64,000 nt of DNA. It comes from Peltaster fructicola. Its lineage: Eukaryota; Ascomycota; Dothideomycetes. The notes below the pieces were generated by a model. The model saw only the letters and a list, made by a program, of their open reading frames with translations. It did not search any database and was not told where the DNA came from. Position 1 is the stretch's first letter. The number at the start of each line of letters is the position of its first letter. Made by a program: the position numbers and the translations under genes. Positions 22,714-31,568 of this stretch are shown piece by piece. The stretch is taken from contig CP051142.1 of the NCBI GenBank assembly GCA_001592805.2, positions 2,356,001 through 2,420,000 of the forward strand, read 5' to 3'.

Positions 22714-24380
22714 TTACACAAAGCAAAGCCACCTAAATCACCTGTCAGCATTAGAGAAACCGTTACGCTTGTATACTCACCAGCCACCACCGACGGTAAA
22801 GGCAACAGCCATGACTGTCAATATGCCAGCGCCAGCTCGATCTGCAGTCGTAATAGGTGCCAATATCGTAGGATCGTTACCAGCACGAGCAGTTCCAGCT
22901 CCAGCGTCGCCGATAGAGGTCGCACCAGTTCCGTTGCCCATCGGCCCACTCACATAAGGCTGCAGAAGTGACTGAACGACCTCCAGCGCGCTCATCTGCT
23001 GACCTATGTGCTGGTCAGTATTGCAGTTGTTCGCAGACTCCTACTGACCTGCACCATAGCGCCCGTCCCACTGTGTCGTGGATCCATTGGAGTTCATCCA
23101 CCACCAGCGGCCGCCACATGTGACGCCATCTGTCCCGCCGCTACAAGACTGTGCAGCGGCCTGGGCAGAGGTCTTCAGTCGCGGGAAGAGTAGGTCTGTA
23201 GTCCATGGTGCGAGCTTGATCGTTGCAGCCTGCCACCTGGAAAGGTATGCCTTGAAGGATTGCTGGTCAGTATTGCAGTTGTTCGCAGACTCGCACGCTT
23301 GCTCTGTCATGATGGTATTCGAGTTGTTGAAGAAGATATCGGAGTGTGCGATGAGACCTTCCATACGTGTTCGCCAGAGAGCTTGGCGAGTACCGTTCGT
23401 CTAGAATGGTCAAGGAATGTCACGGCAGAGAATCTAGGCTACTCACCTGATTCCACATGACTGCAGCACCGTGCAGGAAGATTCCGTTGTTGTAAGACCA
23501 CTCCAGATGGTTCAATTCCGTGCAGTTGAGCTTGTCATCCGAGCCGTCAAAGACAGCATAATCAGTCGTATTGACGAGACCAATTCGTGTAGACCACTCC
23601 CACATCTGATCGGCGTGGTCAAAATATGAGGTGTTTCCAGTATACGCTCCAAGCCTTGCTGCCAGGTCGAAGAAACAGCCTTGAGAGATGGAGTTCTTGT
23701 CAAGGAATTAGCGACTTCGGTCAAACGTCAACTGAAAAGCCCTCTCACCTTATAATCGTAGCCGTTATTGAACCTGTGATCGTTAGCCATTGTCTTAGAG
23801 TTGAGATGGGCGCGTCTTGCCAATATATTTGCCAACGTAAACCTCCGCCGCAAGTCGAATTATCCCATCGTGCCGCTTGTAGATTGAAGACAGCTTGAAC
23901 GAGCTCGAGCCACTGTGGACTGTCCGCAGGAGGGTTCTCGAAGTTGTATTCTGCAGCTTGCATTGCTGATATGGCCCAGAAGGCTTGGTCATCATTTCCT
24001 AGTGTCCTCGACTGGTTTTGCGGCATAAAGTCCTGTGTAGGCGCAGCTTGATACAACATAGCCTCCATGACGATAGAGTTGTATGTCGTGTCGCCGGTGT
24101 AGTACCAATAGTTGATCAGGGATCCGAACATCGCCCCGGCTTCCCACCTGGATTGTCAGTGTGCCATTGACTTGCTTGCGCTCTCGACGCACCAATAATA
24201 ACCCTCTGGAAGGAGACCTGGTGTCTGGCCATACTGATCGCCAGTGTAATAGCTGACCATGCCGTGAGCGATAGTCTTTGCTGCAGCTTTGATGGAGTCC
24301 TGGTTATTGACGTCGAGCTGTATAGCAGTGGACATGCCGAGCAGGATGCTGATAGCGAAACATGACGTCGAGAGCAACAT
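22714..24380 (-). CDS. DCW1: GPI-anchored endo-1,6-alpha-mannosidase, GH76 (Dcw1/Dfg5)
   Basis: A cell-wall enzyme thought to attach GPI proteins to wall glucan by cutting and transferring their glycan. Exons (minus strand) are 24193-24380, 23821-24147, 23749-23773, 23447-23695, 23049-23400, 22781-23003 and 22714-22732, giving 460 residues. A signal peptide ends near LLGMSTA. Family blocks are [29 protein letters not shown] with the catalytic Asp pair, GGLRWQIY and [15 protein letters not shown]. Several N-glycosylation sites and a hydrophobic C-terminus ([13 protein letters not shown]) fit a GPI anchor. Intron 23774-23820 is GC-AG with a CTAAC branch site. Intron 23696-23748 uses an AAG acceptor. 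Intron 23004-23048 is mostly a copy of an exon. The last 19-nt exon is tentative: reading on instead ends the protein right after GGGW. Confidence 0.93.
23009..23040. repeat. 32-bp exact copy inside an intron
   Basis: This block is identical over all 32 bases to 23261-23292 and in the same orientation, 252 bp away. It lies wholly inside the 45-nt intron at 23004-23048. The bases just outside both copies differ, so the match is sharply bounded. Confidence 0.95.
23261..23292. repeat. 32-bp exon block copied into the intron
   Basis: Source-like copy of the pair. On the minus strand it codes for [10 protein letters not shown] in the GH76 enzyme, so it is presumably the original, and the intronic copy at 23009-23040 the derivative. 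Confidence 0.93.
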
Positions 24381-25670
24381 GCTAGATGAATGTCGATTTG
24401 TGGTATGTTGTAGCCAGAGCTTCAAGATCGTGGACGAAGGAGTGCGCGAAGCACGAACATGGTGGTGCGTCCGAGTGCCAGTGATCCGCTCTTATGCCCA
24501 GTCTCGCATTCCAAGAGTTCTTCTCTAAGTATGCCAAGAAAAGATGCAGCGGGTCGAGCTATAAGCTAGTTCGTGAATACGAGACAGATGGTAAGAGGCT
24601 TGCTGGCGAGTCGAGCGGCGTACTCGATATGACGGAGGGATTTGTGGTGGTATGGAAGACCTGAAATGGGATGAAGAGAAGGGAGGAAGCATGTTTGATA
24701 CTCACACTGCGTGTGGGAAGACATGCATGGCTCCTGCGGACAGAGCATCTTGGCTCTTGGCTTCCAAGCTTGTGGACCACATAAGTTGTTAGGATAAGAG
24801 CGGATTCGAGTGGAGCAAAGTCGTTCGTGAAGGGTGGGTCTCGTGTGATATTTTTGCTGGCGAATGGCTGCCGCACGGTACGGCGCGGACAGCCCTTGCA
24901 TGATTGCATCACATCTCATCCATTTGCTCCCCGGCGTCCATGGTTGTGTGTGGACTATCCCAGCATTCGCGTAGAATACTCGGTAATGGAGTCAAGAAAT
25001 TGGATGTTTTGGTCGGACGAACATACCAGCTGCTCCTGGATGGCACGCGCAGATAGCTGTCAATGATCTCCTCCGGTGCATCTCCAATATTGTGATAAGA
25101 GCGTACAACGCTCTATTTGCTCGAGTGGTAGGGATCGCCTTGACAGATCTGATGTCTAGTCTTAGCACCTCCACCATCATGCTGATAGGTAGGCTTCTCG
25201 ACGAAGTCCATCGTTCCACCGACAGGCGAGGGTACAAGCTACCGAGACTCTAGATCGGACTGTCATACATGCAATGCCTGTCACAGCGATACGGGCTACT
25301 ACCACATTCTTGATCTAGCGCCAGGAAAGGCCCTCCACTGATTATAGCATGGGACGTCAAGGCTGCTCAAGATACCGTGTCATTTTAGCTACACGGATGA
25401 AGTGACATGGCCTCTCGTTGCGTCAGGAAACCTTTATCATCTAGTGCATGACCTGAAACCCTGCAGCCATATGTAAACCATGCAAGGGCCAGCACGCCAT
25501 TGTCACTGCAGGAACCAGACAGGAACTGCAGGACGCATAAGTCGAAGTGTTGTCACAATGTAGCTTGTCTACAAATACAATATCTACCTGACAGGTGACC
25601 CAGAACGCCTCGCTTCATGCCTTCATGCCATGTATGCCGCTCATATGCAACCTGCCATCTACACACACCT
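24381..25670. other. Intergenic, no gene seen (1.29 kb)
   Basis: The upstream region of the GH76 gene and the 3' flank of the MFS gene. Minus-strand open frames around 24,560-24,919 overlap each other, have no recognisable domain and odd composition; I do not call them. No repeat or tRNA seen. Confidence 0.4.
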
Positions 25671-27482
25671 CTACCGCCCACGAGAAGTCTGATCACCAGA
25701 CGTAGCCTCAACATCATCGTCGGAGTCATGCTCGAAGTCGTCATCTTCGAGCTGGTCTCCCGTGATACCCAGACTCAAGATAGCGCCAATAAAGGCGACG
25801 ATGCCAAATATGCCAAATGCCAATGCCTCACCCTTTGGTTGCACCTTGATCGCGGCAGTGTATAGTGCGCCACTGATGAGCGGACCAGCTGCTCTGCCAG
25901 CAGCAGATAGTGTTTGCGCAATGCCATTGAGAGTGCCTAGGGTGTTGTGCGATGGCGCGGAATTGGTTATGAGAAGTAATGCTGCTGCCAAACCAGCCAC
26001 AGATGCAATCGTCTTGACGATCAGGACCACACCAAGCTCTATCCAAAGCAGGACCTCTCCTGTTGTTGTAATCGGATCTCCTGCCTTGCCTGAGCTGTTC
26101 TTGTATCCCACCCATGGTACCAAGACAAAGGCGAGCGCGAATCCGATCAGCGAGGCACGATATGTAACTTTATTGCCCATCCTCTCTCGAAGTCGTCCAA
26201 AGATACCGACCTGAAAGACGATAGTGATACCTCCTGCAAAGGCCAAGCTCAATCCAATCTCTTCAGGATTCAAGGCTCTACCAGTTGGAGTCGGTGCCTG
26301 TGCGAAGACTGGGTAGAGACCATTGAAACTGACATTGCTTAGCTGAAAGATCAAGAAGGTGACCATGAGCAGGATGGTGTTCTTGGTCATGATCTCTTTA
26401 TAGTCAACCTTCTCGTGGCTCTTGTCCTGCAGTGTTGACTCATCCTCATCCTCCTCTTGTATGTCTTCTTGTGAGGCTCGAGGGATCAAACTCTGTCTTG
26501 CAGGATCATCCTGCTTTCGACGCACATAGGTAGGATTGGAAGAGCTGTTGAACTGCCAGAGCCACGAAAACATGTCTCCAACGCGGCGGTAGAAGGGTGG
26601 AAGATTCTTGGCACCTTCGAGGGATTCTTCGAGGAAGAGCGCAGTTATGATGAAGTCGACTACTAGAAGACCTGCCGAAACCAGATTGGGTAGCAAGTAT
26701 GGGTACTTTGCTTTCTTGGCTGGGTTGAAAGGGTCCATCTTTGTGACGAGAAGACCTCCAAGGACAGGGCCGGTGATGCCACCAAGGCCGTAGATAACAG
26801 GAAGATATGTGAAGGCTTTGCCCTGGTTCGAGCGATCTGTGATCTCGCCCAGGCAAGTGGAGATGACGCCCTGGTTGCCATTGACCAGTCCCATGATAGC
26901 CTGCACCAAGACTGCCTGCCAGAGGGTCTTACTGAAGCCGAAAGCAACAAAAGCTCCAGCTGTACAGATCGTGCCGAATAGTACGACAGGTTTTCTACCT
27001 ATACGATCACTCAGAGCTCCGTAGAGAACACCAGTCGCAAATTGTGTAGCCGCAAAGGCACTGGCTATCAGCCCAACGTATAGCGCTCCCTGATCTTCCC
27101 TGACCTCTGGAAACGACCTGACCATCTCTGGCAGATACGGCGATATGCTGTTGAGCGCGGTCTGCTCGGCGAGAGCGATGACGGCTAAGATGAGGAGCTG
27201 CTTGACAGGGAGAGGCGTGTCATGACTTGAATCTGCGGACTGACTTCGAGGACTCGGTGACTGCTGAATAGGGCTGGCGTTGGAAGCATTGCGCTTCATG
27301 CCGCCTCTTGAGGTAGGTTCGCCCTGATGGCGAGGTGGCGCTGTTGGAAATGTGTGATATTTGAACGTTGATGATTGTCGCTGCTGCAGTGTCGGTTTTC
27401 GACTCACTCTTTCTCGCACTGCTGCAACCGCAGAAGTGGGCGCAATACTCTCTGGCGCGGCTCCATTGTTGCTGCTAGGCAT
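25671..27482 (-). CDS. MFS transporter, DHA1 / zinc-induced-facilitator-like
   Basis: A 603-residue single-exon membrane protein. ATG at 27482 (MPSSNNGAAP) is the first in frame. A cytosolic Ser/Arg-rich leader (about 1-90) precedes the first helix (LILAVIALAEQTALNSISPYLPEM). The MFS signature GALSDRIGRKPVVLFG lies between helices 2 and 3, and the drug-antiporter motif GLGGITGPVLGGLL in helix 5. A long central loop rich in Asp/Glu (EDIQEEDEDES) splits two six-helix halves. The acidic C-terminal tail (DDDFEHDSDDDVEA) is cytosolic. The pattern resembles yeast YCR023C and plant ZIFL1, mostly proton-coupled exporters at vacuole or plasma membrane. Substrate not predictable. Confidence 0.92.
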   Translation of the reverse strand: MPSSNNGAAPESIAPTSAVAAVRERVSRKPTLQQRQSSTFKYHTFPTAPPRHQGEPTSRGGMKRNASNASPIQQSPSPRSQSADSSHDTPLPVKQLLILAVIALAEQTALNSISPYLPEMVRSFPEVREDQGALYVGLIASAFAATQFATGVLYGALSDRIGRKPVVLFGTICTAGAFVAFGFSKTLWQAVLVQAIMGLVNGNQGVISTCLGEITDRSNQGKAFTYLPVIYGLGGITGPVLGGLLVTKMDPFNPAKKAKYPYLLPNLVSAGLLVVDFIITALFLEESLEGAKNLPPFYRRVGDMFSWLWQFNSSSNPTYVRRKQDDPARQSLIPRASQEDIQEEDEDESTLQDKSHEKVDYKEIMTKNTILLMVTFLIFQLSNVSFNGLYPVFAQAPTPTGRALNPEEIGLSLAFAGGITIVFQVGIFGRLRERMGNKVTYRASLIGFALAFVLVPWVGYKNSSGKAGDPITTTGEVLLWIELGVVLIVKTIASVAGLAAALLLITNSAPSHNTLGTLNGIAQTLSAAGRAAGPLISGALYTAAIKVQPKGEALAFGIFGIVAFIGAILSLGITGDQLEDDDFEHDSDDDVEATSGDQTSRGR

Positions 27483-27963
27483 TATGTGCGAGATCGGCTC
27501 TCGAAGAGTCCGGCGGTTTGAGTCTGTCGTGACAGTGGGATGTAGCCGTAGGTCGTGCAGTAGCAGCAATGCTGGGACGTGGGAGCTCTCAAAAGATGCT
27601 ACCCAAGCTCAAACCGGATCTGCAAGATCTCAATGATCGAGACCGAGACCAGATGGTATTTTTGGCTGATCAGACATGCTCAAGAGAGATAGTAGGTCTC
27701 TTGAACGGCCTTTGCAAGAATGAAGTGCATATTGTATTCGCATTGCCTGCTAGCGTAGATCAAAATGTGTAGCGAGAAATGACGTGTAGTGACACGGGTC
27801 GATCATTCATCTTTGCATACGAATCTTATCTGATCAAGCTACAAAGCTGCCTATTGATGATGAAGGACTGTAGAATACTGGTTGATGCCACTTGCTTATT
27901 TAACAGTATTGCGCTCGCTTGGCCTTGTCGCGTTGCCCGTTCAAGGTTCATGATCCAACCACT
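27483..27963. other. Intergenic, promoter of the MFS gene
   Basis: These 481 bp lie between the MFS start codon and the 3' end of the next minus-strand gene. No coding potential recognised. Confidence 0.3.
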
Positions 27964-28506
27964 TCACGACGTACGAACCTCAGTCAATGCATACGACGAC
28001 GTACTGAGCACAAGAGAAGAGCCTGGATATTGCTCTCGAAACTGCCGTAGTCCAAGACCCAGATCATTGATCGCATCCCAGAGCTGCAGTCTCTGCTGAG
28101 GCGCCAAGGCGTTATCCTCGGGTAGACTGCAGATTGTTGGTAGTGTCCTGATGGCGTCTGATGTATCCTCAAGATGCCTTTTTGCTGCAGCAGGAGAGTA
28201 GAAGGTCAGGACGTTATCATGCATATCCCACAGTCTTATCTCGCGCACCAGCAAGCAGGAGTCTCTTCCAATGACGTGTAGCCAGTGTATCAGGGGTGTG
28301 ATCGGTCCATCTCGCAGGTGTGCATTGAACTTCGTACAGCTGTAATACATTGCTAAGGACTCTGATCGAATCTGCTTGGATGTCCGTGTTAGAGGGTGCT
28401 GTATGTCGACCTTGCCAAACTCGACGGCGAAGTCCGAAGTGAACGTGTATAGGTACACCAGGTTTCTGAGCTCTGCAGATAGCTTTAGGAGGCTTGATCT
28501 GTCCAT
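27964..28506 (-). CDS. Short F-box-like protein
   Basis: A 180-residue single-exon protein if started at MDRSSLLKLSAELRNLVYLY (28506); an upstream ATG at 28593 would add 29 residues. The first block matches the LPxELRNxIY helix of the F-box-like family also seen at 11560. HPLTRTSKQIRSESLAMYYS is its usual second block, followed by a region on exposed surface structures (FNAHLRD). It is shorter than most relatives and lacks the acidic tail of the other copy here. Function unknown; an adaptor role in ubiquitin ligation is only a family guess. Confidence 0.72.
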   Translation of the reverse strand: MDRSSLLKLSAELRNLVYLYTFTSDFAVEFGKVDIQHPLTRTSKQIRSESLAMYYSCTKFNAHLRDGPITPLIHWLHVIGRDSCLLVREIRLWDMHDNVLTFYSPAAAKRHLEDTSDAIRTLPTICSLPEDNALAPQQRLQLWDAINDLGLGLRQFREQYPGSSLVLSTSSYALTEVRTS

Positions 28507-29024
28507 CTCGCGCCTTGCTTGCGTTATCGTAGTTGTGGTGATGTAGCTGAGGTTGTCAGAGGTGTCCACACTGCATGCACGCTCACTCCTCATGCACACG
28601 ATTGCAAGAGCTGGACTGATTGGTATCCTCTCAACAATGATCTGATCGCTTTCAGATGAGATGTCTGAAACGTTCTACGCAGGGCTGTCGGCTTCGAACA
28701 CCTACCCTTTGCTTGATATCCCTTGATCTACCAGATGTAAGAGAGCTGCTCTTAGCTATGGATGGCAAGAGGCACCCAATGGGAGACAAGATGCATCGTT
28801 TCTTGAGCTCTCCACAGTCATCGCATATCTTGACAGCAGCTCGACAGCGATGTTACCAAGCTGTCAGATCCGTAGTAATGGAGTATGTGCAATGGTTGCG
28901 TGTTGAGTGTTGAATGTGGAGTGCTGAGTGTGGAGAGCTCAAGACGGAGCGTGGACGCCGTGAAGACTTCCGTGATATGTGAGGAACTTCTTAACTGCTT
29001 GAAGACACCAACCACAACGGTAAC
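28507..29024. promoter_or_regulatory. Divergent promoter, F-box-like / thioesterase
   Basis: 518 bp between divergent starts. At about 28,895-28,935 a short imperfect repeat of TGAGTGTTGAATGTGGAG type occurs. No other feature seen. Confidence 0.3.
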
Positions 29025-30038
29025 ATGACGCCAGCACGACTACTACGACCACGGCTGTCCTTGAGGTATCAACATCTGCAGAAGCTAGCTGTATCAACAC
29101 AAGCGACTGTAGCAACTCCAAGCACACCTGCGACAGCACCATCGCACCACCCATCGAGCCTTTTCAGACGAAATCGAGGTAGGGTGGCATGGATAGTGAC
29201 AGCTCTCGGAGCAGGAGTGATCGCTGGGAACTTCATCTCTCACACTATAGCTCCACCAGAACTTCCAGATGCAGGCACGCCTGGCGATAAGGTCCTCATC
29301 GCCGACCTCAATCGGCGGATCGACAACGAGTTCAAAGTGAAGGTACTCAGAGGCAAGTGTCTAGGAGCATCGAGACAGCTTGCCGGTCAACAAGGAGGCT
29401 GGGTGGAGCTTGTGAAAGATGAGAAGGAGACAGAGGATCTCATGAACTGTCTTGCCGGAGCAAAAGCATTGGGTGTTCAGCGATTGTTCTGGAATCGCGA
29501 GAAGGAGACGCTTGTGGCGATCATTTTCTTCGGCGGCTCTGTCTCAGGGTGGCCAGGCGTGACACATGGAGGCATGATCGCAACGCAGATGGTCGAGAAG
29601 ATTGGCATAATGGCGGCGTTGATGCATGGTGCGCACCATCAAGTCTCTGCTGCTGCTGCGCCCCAGCGTCTCCCAGGATCAGGAAGCCATGCAAAGATGA
29701 TGCTACCTCCTGGCGACGTGACAGAGCCTGAGGAGTTGAGCTTGAGTTATGTGAAGCCAACATACGCAAATGGCTTCTATGTTGTGAGGGTAGCGCCAGC
29801 ACTTCCTTTGGACCGCGATCCCGCAGACATTATCCCAGGCGAGCCAGCAAGCGGCTATCATGACTATGAGGCTACGCTAGAGACTATGGATGCTAGGATT
29901 CTGGTCAAGGCCAAGGCCAAGGTAGCCGCTTCAAAGCTGCAACGTGCAGAGCGGAAGGTCGAGGAAGCGGCGAAATGGACTTCAGACCAATTCAAGCAGT
30001 GGATGTGGCCAAGTCGCCAGCAGACCTCTCCGCCATGA
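29025..30038 (+). CDS. Mitochondrial-type hotdog thioesterase-like protein
   Basis: A 337-residue single-exon protein. Residues 1-50 are Arg/Ser/Thr-rich without acidic residues, like a mitochondrial presequence. A membrane helix follows (about 52-75, VAWIVTALGAGVIAGNFIS). The hotdog domain holds VAIIFFGGSVSGWPGVTHGG, the usual PaaI/THEM4-type segment with a Gly-x-x-His-Gly turn before the central helix; the His is a candidate active-site residue. The C-terminal part (about 290-337) is a charged helix. The layout resembles the fungal family of yeast Fmp10, found in mitochondria. Substrate (acyl-CoA) is inferred from family. ATG at 29025 is the first in frame. Confidence 0.8.
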   Translation: MTPARLLRPRLSLRYQHLQKLAVSTQATVATPSTPATAPSHHPSSLFRRNRGRVAWIVTALGAGVIAGNFISHTIAPPELPDAGTPGDKVLIADLNRRIDNEFKVKVLRGKCLGASRQLAGQQGGWVELVKDEKETEDLMNCLAGAKALGVQRLFWNREKETLVAIIFFGGSVSGWPGVTHGGMIATQMVEKIGIMAALMHGAHHQVSAAAAPQRLPGSGSHAKMMLPPGDVTEPEELSLSYVKPTYANGFYVVRVAPALPLDRDPADIIPGEPASGYHDYEATLETMDARILVKAKAKVAASKLQRAERKVEEAAKWTSDQFKQWMWPSRQQTSPP

Positions 30039-30442
30039 AGAAGAATACCATTCAAGGCTCATAGCTTCGGTCGGCCTCTTCCTTTTCTAGCCAGCATTAC
30101 ATTTGACCAATTGAAGGAGATGACAGGGATGAGTAGCGCTTCTCGCGTGTCACTCGTGTGTCCCTCGCATGCTCCGATGTCACATTCGCAAAGCCTCGAC
30201 TTCACACTTCGACACCGGTTCACTCCACAGCTACTTCTGGCGGACCACCAGCCTTCAGCACTCAATTGAAGGTGCATGTTGAGACATCTTCAAATGATAT
30301 GTGTCACTTCGGTCGGAGCATAGTGTGATGAGGAACACAAGATTCTCATCTCCAGCGGCACGAGTGGCTCTCGAGCAGGCTGATGATAAAAATAATTTGA
30401 GCAGCGCGGGAAGTTTGCAAGTTCAACAACTCTCAATAGACG

Positions 30443-30571
30443 ATGCTCTACAACTCCCTTCCATGCGAGATCAGCGAAGAAGTCATCCTCAGTCGCTGTC
30501 CTGTCCAGCTAAGAACAGATCGTGCCTGTTTAAAAGAAGCCACGAGGGTGTCCATCACCAGAGGACCTTGA
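30443..30571 (+). pseudogene. Possible F-box remnant (42 codons)
   Basis: Reads MLYNSLPCEISEEVILSR and on to a stop at 30569-30571. The LPxEI...ILSRCP pattern resembles the first helices of an F-box. Nothing after it continues the domain, so it is either the remains of a gene or chance. Low confidence. Confidence 0.2.
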
Positions 30572-30736
30572 AGGAGACAGACGAAGTGCCTCGCGGTCGT
30601 CGAAGTGGTGAATGGACCGTGTGACTGTCTCACTGAAGGACAAGGAAGTCAACGACTCAGTCTTGTCCATCAGTGTCTGCAAGCAGAAGCAGTCAAGGTA
30701 TCGTGCCCATAAAAGAAGACAAGAGTATCCCTATCG

Positions 30737-31076
30737 CAGGAGTCCTGCCGAAGCCATCCTTGTTATGACCTTTAACAGACGCGAGATCAGCGTTGAGGCT
30801 TCTCGGTCGATGGTCTGAGCTTGACACTCAAAGGAGGCGTTGCATTCCATGTGTTGGTCCTGCAACTCATCGTCATAGCCGATTCGAAGATACAGCTCGA
30901 GGCATCGTGTTCGATGTAAAAGTAGAACATGAAGCTTTGCAGGATTCCTTCCGACTGGTCGTAATGCAGGAGTCCTCCCGATTGGTCGTGAAAGGCGATG
31001 CGCGAAGAAGTTGACGGGAGTGCTCCTTGAGAAGGCTTGTGTACAACAACCACGTTGACGGGAATCCTCCCGAAGG
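30737..31076. repeat. Four dispersed copies of a GGANTCCTNCCGA motif
   Basis: Copies start at about 30737 (CAGGAGTCCTGCCGA), 30940 (CAGGATTCCTTCCGA), 30967 (CAGGAGTCCTCCCGA) and 31060 (GGGAATCCTCCCGA). The second and third extend to 24 nt ending TTGGTCGT/CTGGTCGT with a 27-bp spacing, so they look like a small tandem duplication. The core is nearly palindromic (AGGANTCCT). Confidence 0.55.
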
Positions 31077-31162
31077 TACTGCACACGGTGATGGTGTCGA
31101 TGTGAGCATGTCCGAGTGCTTTGTGTACGAATGTACGAGCGCCGTATTGATATAAAGCCTCG

Positions 31163-31288
31163 GAAGCGGCGAAAGCTATGTCCATAAAAAGAGATCATAC
31201 GCCTTGCCCATGCTATTCCAAGTCTCAGAAGCGGCGAAAGCTATGTCCAGTAAAAGAGATCATATGCCTTGACCATGCCATTCCAAGT
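31163..31288. repeat. Tandem duplication, two 61-bp copies at 65-bp period
   Basis: 31163-31223 and 31228-31288 match at roughly 90 percent by eye. Both start GAAGCGGCGAAAGCTATGTC and end ATTCCAAGT. They lie 280 bp before the Nse6-like gene and code for nothing recognised. Confidence 0.85.
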
Positions 31289-31351
31289 ACATCAGCATAC
31301 TGTTGAGACAGGAGGTGTGGCTGTCGACAAGTTCTTCCGCTATCGATGGTG

Positions 31352-31414
31352 TTGATGGTTGATGGTTGATGGTTGATGGTTGATGGTTGATGGTTGATGG
31401 TTGGTGGTTGATGG
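31352..31414. repeat. 7-bp minisatellite (TTGATGG)9
   Basis: Nine consecutive TTGATGG units, the eighth changed to TTGGTGG. It sits about 155 bp before the ATG of the Nse6-like gene, so length changes could touch its promoter. Confidence 0.93.
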
Positions 31415-31568
31415 TATCTGTCGTAGACAGCTCGAACTCTGACGTGAGAAACCAAGCTGAGCACTTGGCGCCAAAAGTTCGCGTGACGCGTCGTCGCGAT
31501 CCAATCAGAGCGCAGCTCCAATGACCTTACACCACCAGAAGTCGTGACATTCGTAGTGGGCTGCAACA

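Larger units (their letters stand above)
30039..31568. other. Repeat-bearing intergenic spacer (1.53 kb)
   Basis: No convincing gene. It holds a short F-box-like reading frame (30443-30571), a family of short GGANTCCTNCCGA motifs, a 65-bp tandem duplication and a 7-bp minisatellite, each listed separately. Open frames on the minus strand between 30,731 and 31,198 have no recognisable domain. The promoter of the Nse6-like gene must lie in the last few hundred bases. Confidence 0.5.

Noticed and set aside
24559-24919. Two overlapping minus-strand 117-codon frames
   Set aside because: Composition unlike coding sequence of the neighbours, no domain, and no clear ATG context.
30150-30260. tRNA-like GGTTCACTCC near 30217
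   Set aside because: No cloverleaf can be drawn around it by eye and box A is missing.
30731-31198. Overlapping minus-strand frames of 130-155 codons
   Set aside because: No recognisable motif, and they run through the duplicated and repeated segments; probably chance.
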